A DNA stretch of 7,029 nucleotides from Acidobacteriota bacterium (GTDB lineage Bacteria > Acidobacteriota > Terriglobia > Terriglobales > Acidobacteriaceae), in contig JAJXXN010000087.1 of the NCBI GenBank assembly GCA_021781075.1, positions 1 through 7,029 of the forward strand, written 5' to 3'. Position numbers and translations under genes: made by a program. The notes beneath the pieces are model-generated. The model was not told the origin of the DNA, searched no databases, and was given only the letters and a program-made list of their open reading frames with translations. Shown in pieces: positions 6,389-7,029 of the stretch (positions are counted from its first letter, which is position 1; every line of letters starts with the position of its first letter).

Positions 6389-7029
6389 TTATTCGTGATG
6401 CAGCTCGGTCCCTTTGGTCTCATGGATCATCAGCAACCCCATGAAGGTGGCCACCGCCGATGCACTGAGATAGTAGCCGACAAAATGCAGCGAGTAGTGC
6501 GTGGCCAGCCAGGTGGCGGCATAGGGGGCGAGCGAAGCGCCGAGGATGCCCGCAAGGTTGAATGCCAGCGAACTGCCCGAGTAGCGCACCGCCGTGGGGA
6601 AGAGCTCGGAGACCACCGTGCCGAGCGGTCCATAGGTGAGGCCCATGAGCGACAGCCCAAGCGCCATCATCGCAAGCACCCCGGCCGTGCCCGCATTGAA
6701 CAGCGGCGCCAGCACAAAGCCGTAAGCGAAGATTGCGCCGGTGATCCAAAGCATGGCGCGCTTGCGCCCGTGCTCCGCCAGCCACGCCGAAAGCGGAATG
6801 GTCAGCGCGAAAAAGAAAATGCAAAAAAGCTGCATCAGCAAGAATTCACCGCGCGGATAATGAAGCACAGTGGTTCCCCAACTCAAAGCAAACACCGTCA
6901 TCAGATAGAACAGGACAAAAGTCGCGATGCAGAGCAGGATCCCCGCAACGAGCAGGCGAAAATGCGCCGTGAATACGCGAAGCAACGGGATGCGCACCGG
7001 CGCGCTTTTTTCGCGCGCCGACGATCGCC
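6389..7029 (-). CDS. MFS transporter, metabolite:H+ symporter (MHS) type, C-terminal half (5' end outside window)
   Basis: This is the C-terminal half of a 12-helix major facilitator inner-membrane transporter. The reading frame stays open through the right edge (codons up to 7027), so the GTG at 6997 is an internal Val and not the true start. From the edge the protein runs through a basic cytoplasmic loop (R-S-S-A-R-E-K-S-A-P) and then six hydrophobic helices, TM7-12. A short basic loop, AEHGRKRAM, between TM8 and TM9 is the repeat of MFS motif A. The stretch GPLGTVVSELFPTAVRYSG followed by SSLAFNLAGILG is the hallmark of the MHS subfamily (proline/betaine, alpha-ketoglutarate, citrate and shikimate transporters). 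It ends in HETKGTELHHE. The substrate cannot be assigned from this half. The stop is 34 bases before the glycosylase start, so the two may share a transcript. Confidence 0.88.
   Translation of the reverse strand, partial: RSSAREKSAPVRIPLLRVFTAHFRLLVAGILLCIATFVLFYLMTVFALSWGTTVLHYPRGEFLLMQLFCIFFFALTIPLSAWLAEHGRKRAMLWITGAIFAYGFVLAPLFNAGTAGVLAMMALGLSLMGLTYGPLGTVVSELFPTAVRYSGSSLAFNLAGILGASLAPYAATWLATHYSLHFVGYYLSASAVATFMGLLMIHETKGTELHHE
6998..7020. repeat. GC-rich perfect inverted repeat with T6/A6 loop inside the MFS gene
   Basis: CGGCGCGC (6998-7005) and GCGCGCCG (7013-7020) are perfectly complementary around the 7-base loop TTTTTTC. In minus-strand mRNA the hairpin has eight GC pairs and an A-rich loop. 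It falls in the codons for the central cytoplasmic loop of the transporter. It could be chance in GC-rich coding DNA, and it has no trailing U-tract, so it is not a terminator. Confidence 0.55.

Noticed and set aside
5764..6444. A 226-codon plus-strand frame opposite the DNA glycosylase
   Set aside because: Its composition is typical of antisense frames and it has no recognisable domain. It spans two real minus-strand genes and the gap between them.
1..7029. Defence system, toxin-antitoxin pair, CRISPR or mobile element
   Set aside because: No direct repeat array, transposase, integrase, terminal repeats or defence-type protein is visible. All long frames are explained by six ordinary protein families.

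Overview
The window is a GC-rich, tightly packed chromosomal stretch. It holds six protein-coding genes in two converging groups: three on the plus strand (1-3063) and three on the minus strand (3067-7029). The first and last genes run off the window edges. I see no tRNA, rRNA, CRISPR array, insertion sequence or phage gene. The gene content suggests a Gram-negative-type bacterium, most likely an acidobacterium (Terriglobia-like). The main clues are the large membrane protein with the GHDFDFH / EPRFIFYPP signature and the GH57 protein with a DUF3536-type C-terminal half, both of which I associate with that group. This assignment rests on recognition of protein families, not on a search.

Plus strand: the 3' end of a penicillin-acylase-family (Ntn-hydrolase) gene is followed after 7 bases by a 600-aa polytopic membrane protein. 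That protein belongs to the '6-pyruvoyl-tetrahydropterin synthase-related' family, and its architecture looks like a GT-C glycosyltransferase. A short-chain polyprenyl diphosphate synthase (ispA, farnesyl diphosphate synthase type) follows 6 bases later. The spacing indicates one transcript whose promoter lies upstream of the window. A possible functional link is that the prenyl synthase feeds polyprenyl-phosphate carrier lipid synthesis and the membrane protein uses a lipid-linked sugar. That link is inference.

Minus strand, read from the right edge: the C-terminal half of an MFS transporter (metabolite:H+ symporter type), then a compact HhH-GPD DNA-3-methyladenine glycosylase, then after a 96-base gap an 830-aa GH57 glycoside hydrolase-like protein with a DUF3536-type C-terminal half. 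Transport, base-excision repair and alpha-glucan-type chemistry do not form an obvious pathway, so this looks like a loose directional cluster.

The two groups meet tail to tail with only three bases between their stop codons, inside a short perfect inverted repeat. I did not find a convincing undescribed multi-gene system. The best leads are the misleadingly named membrane protein with its candidate DxD catalytic motif and acidic extracytoplasmic loop, and the Cys-containing conserved block of the GH57/DUF3536 protein.
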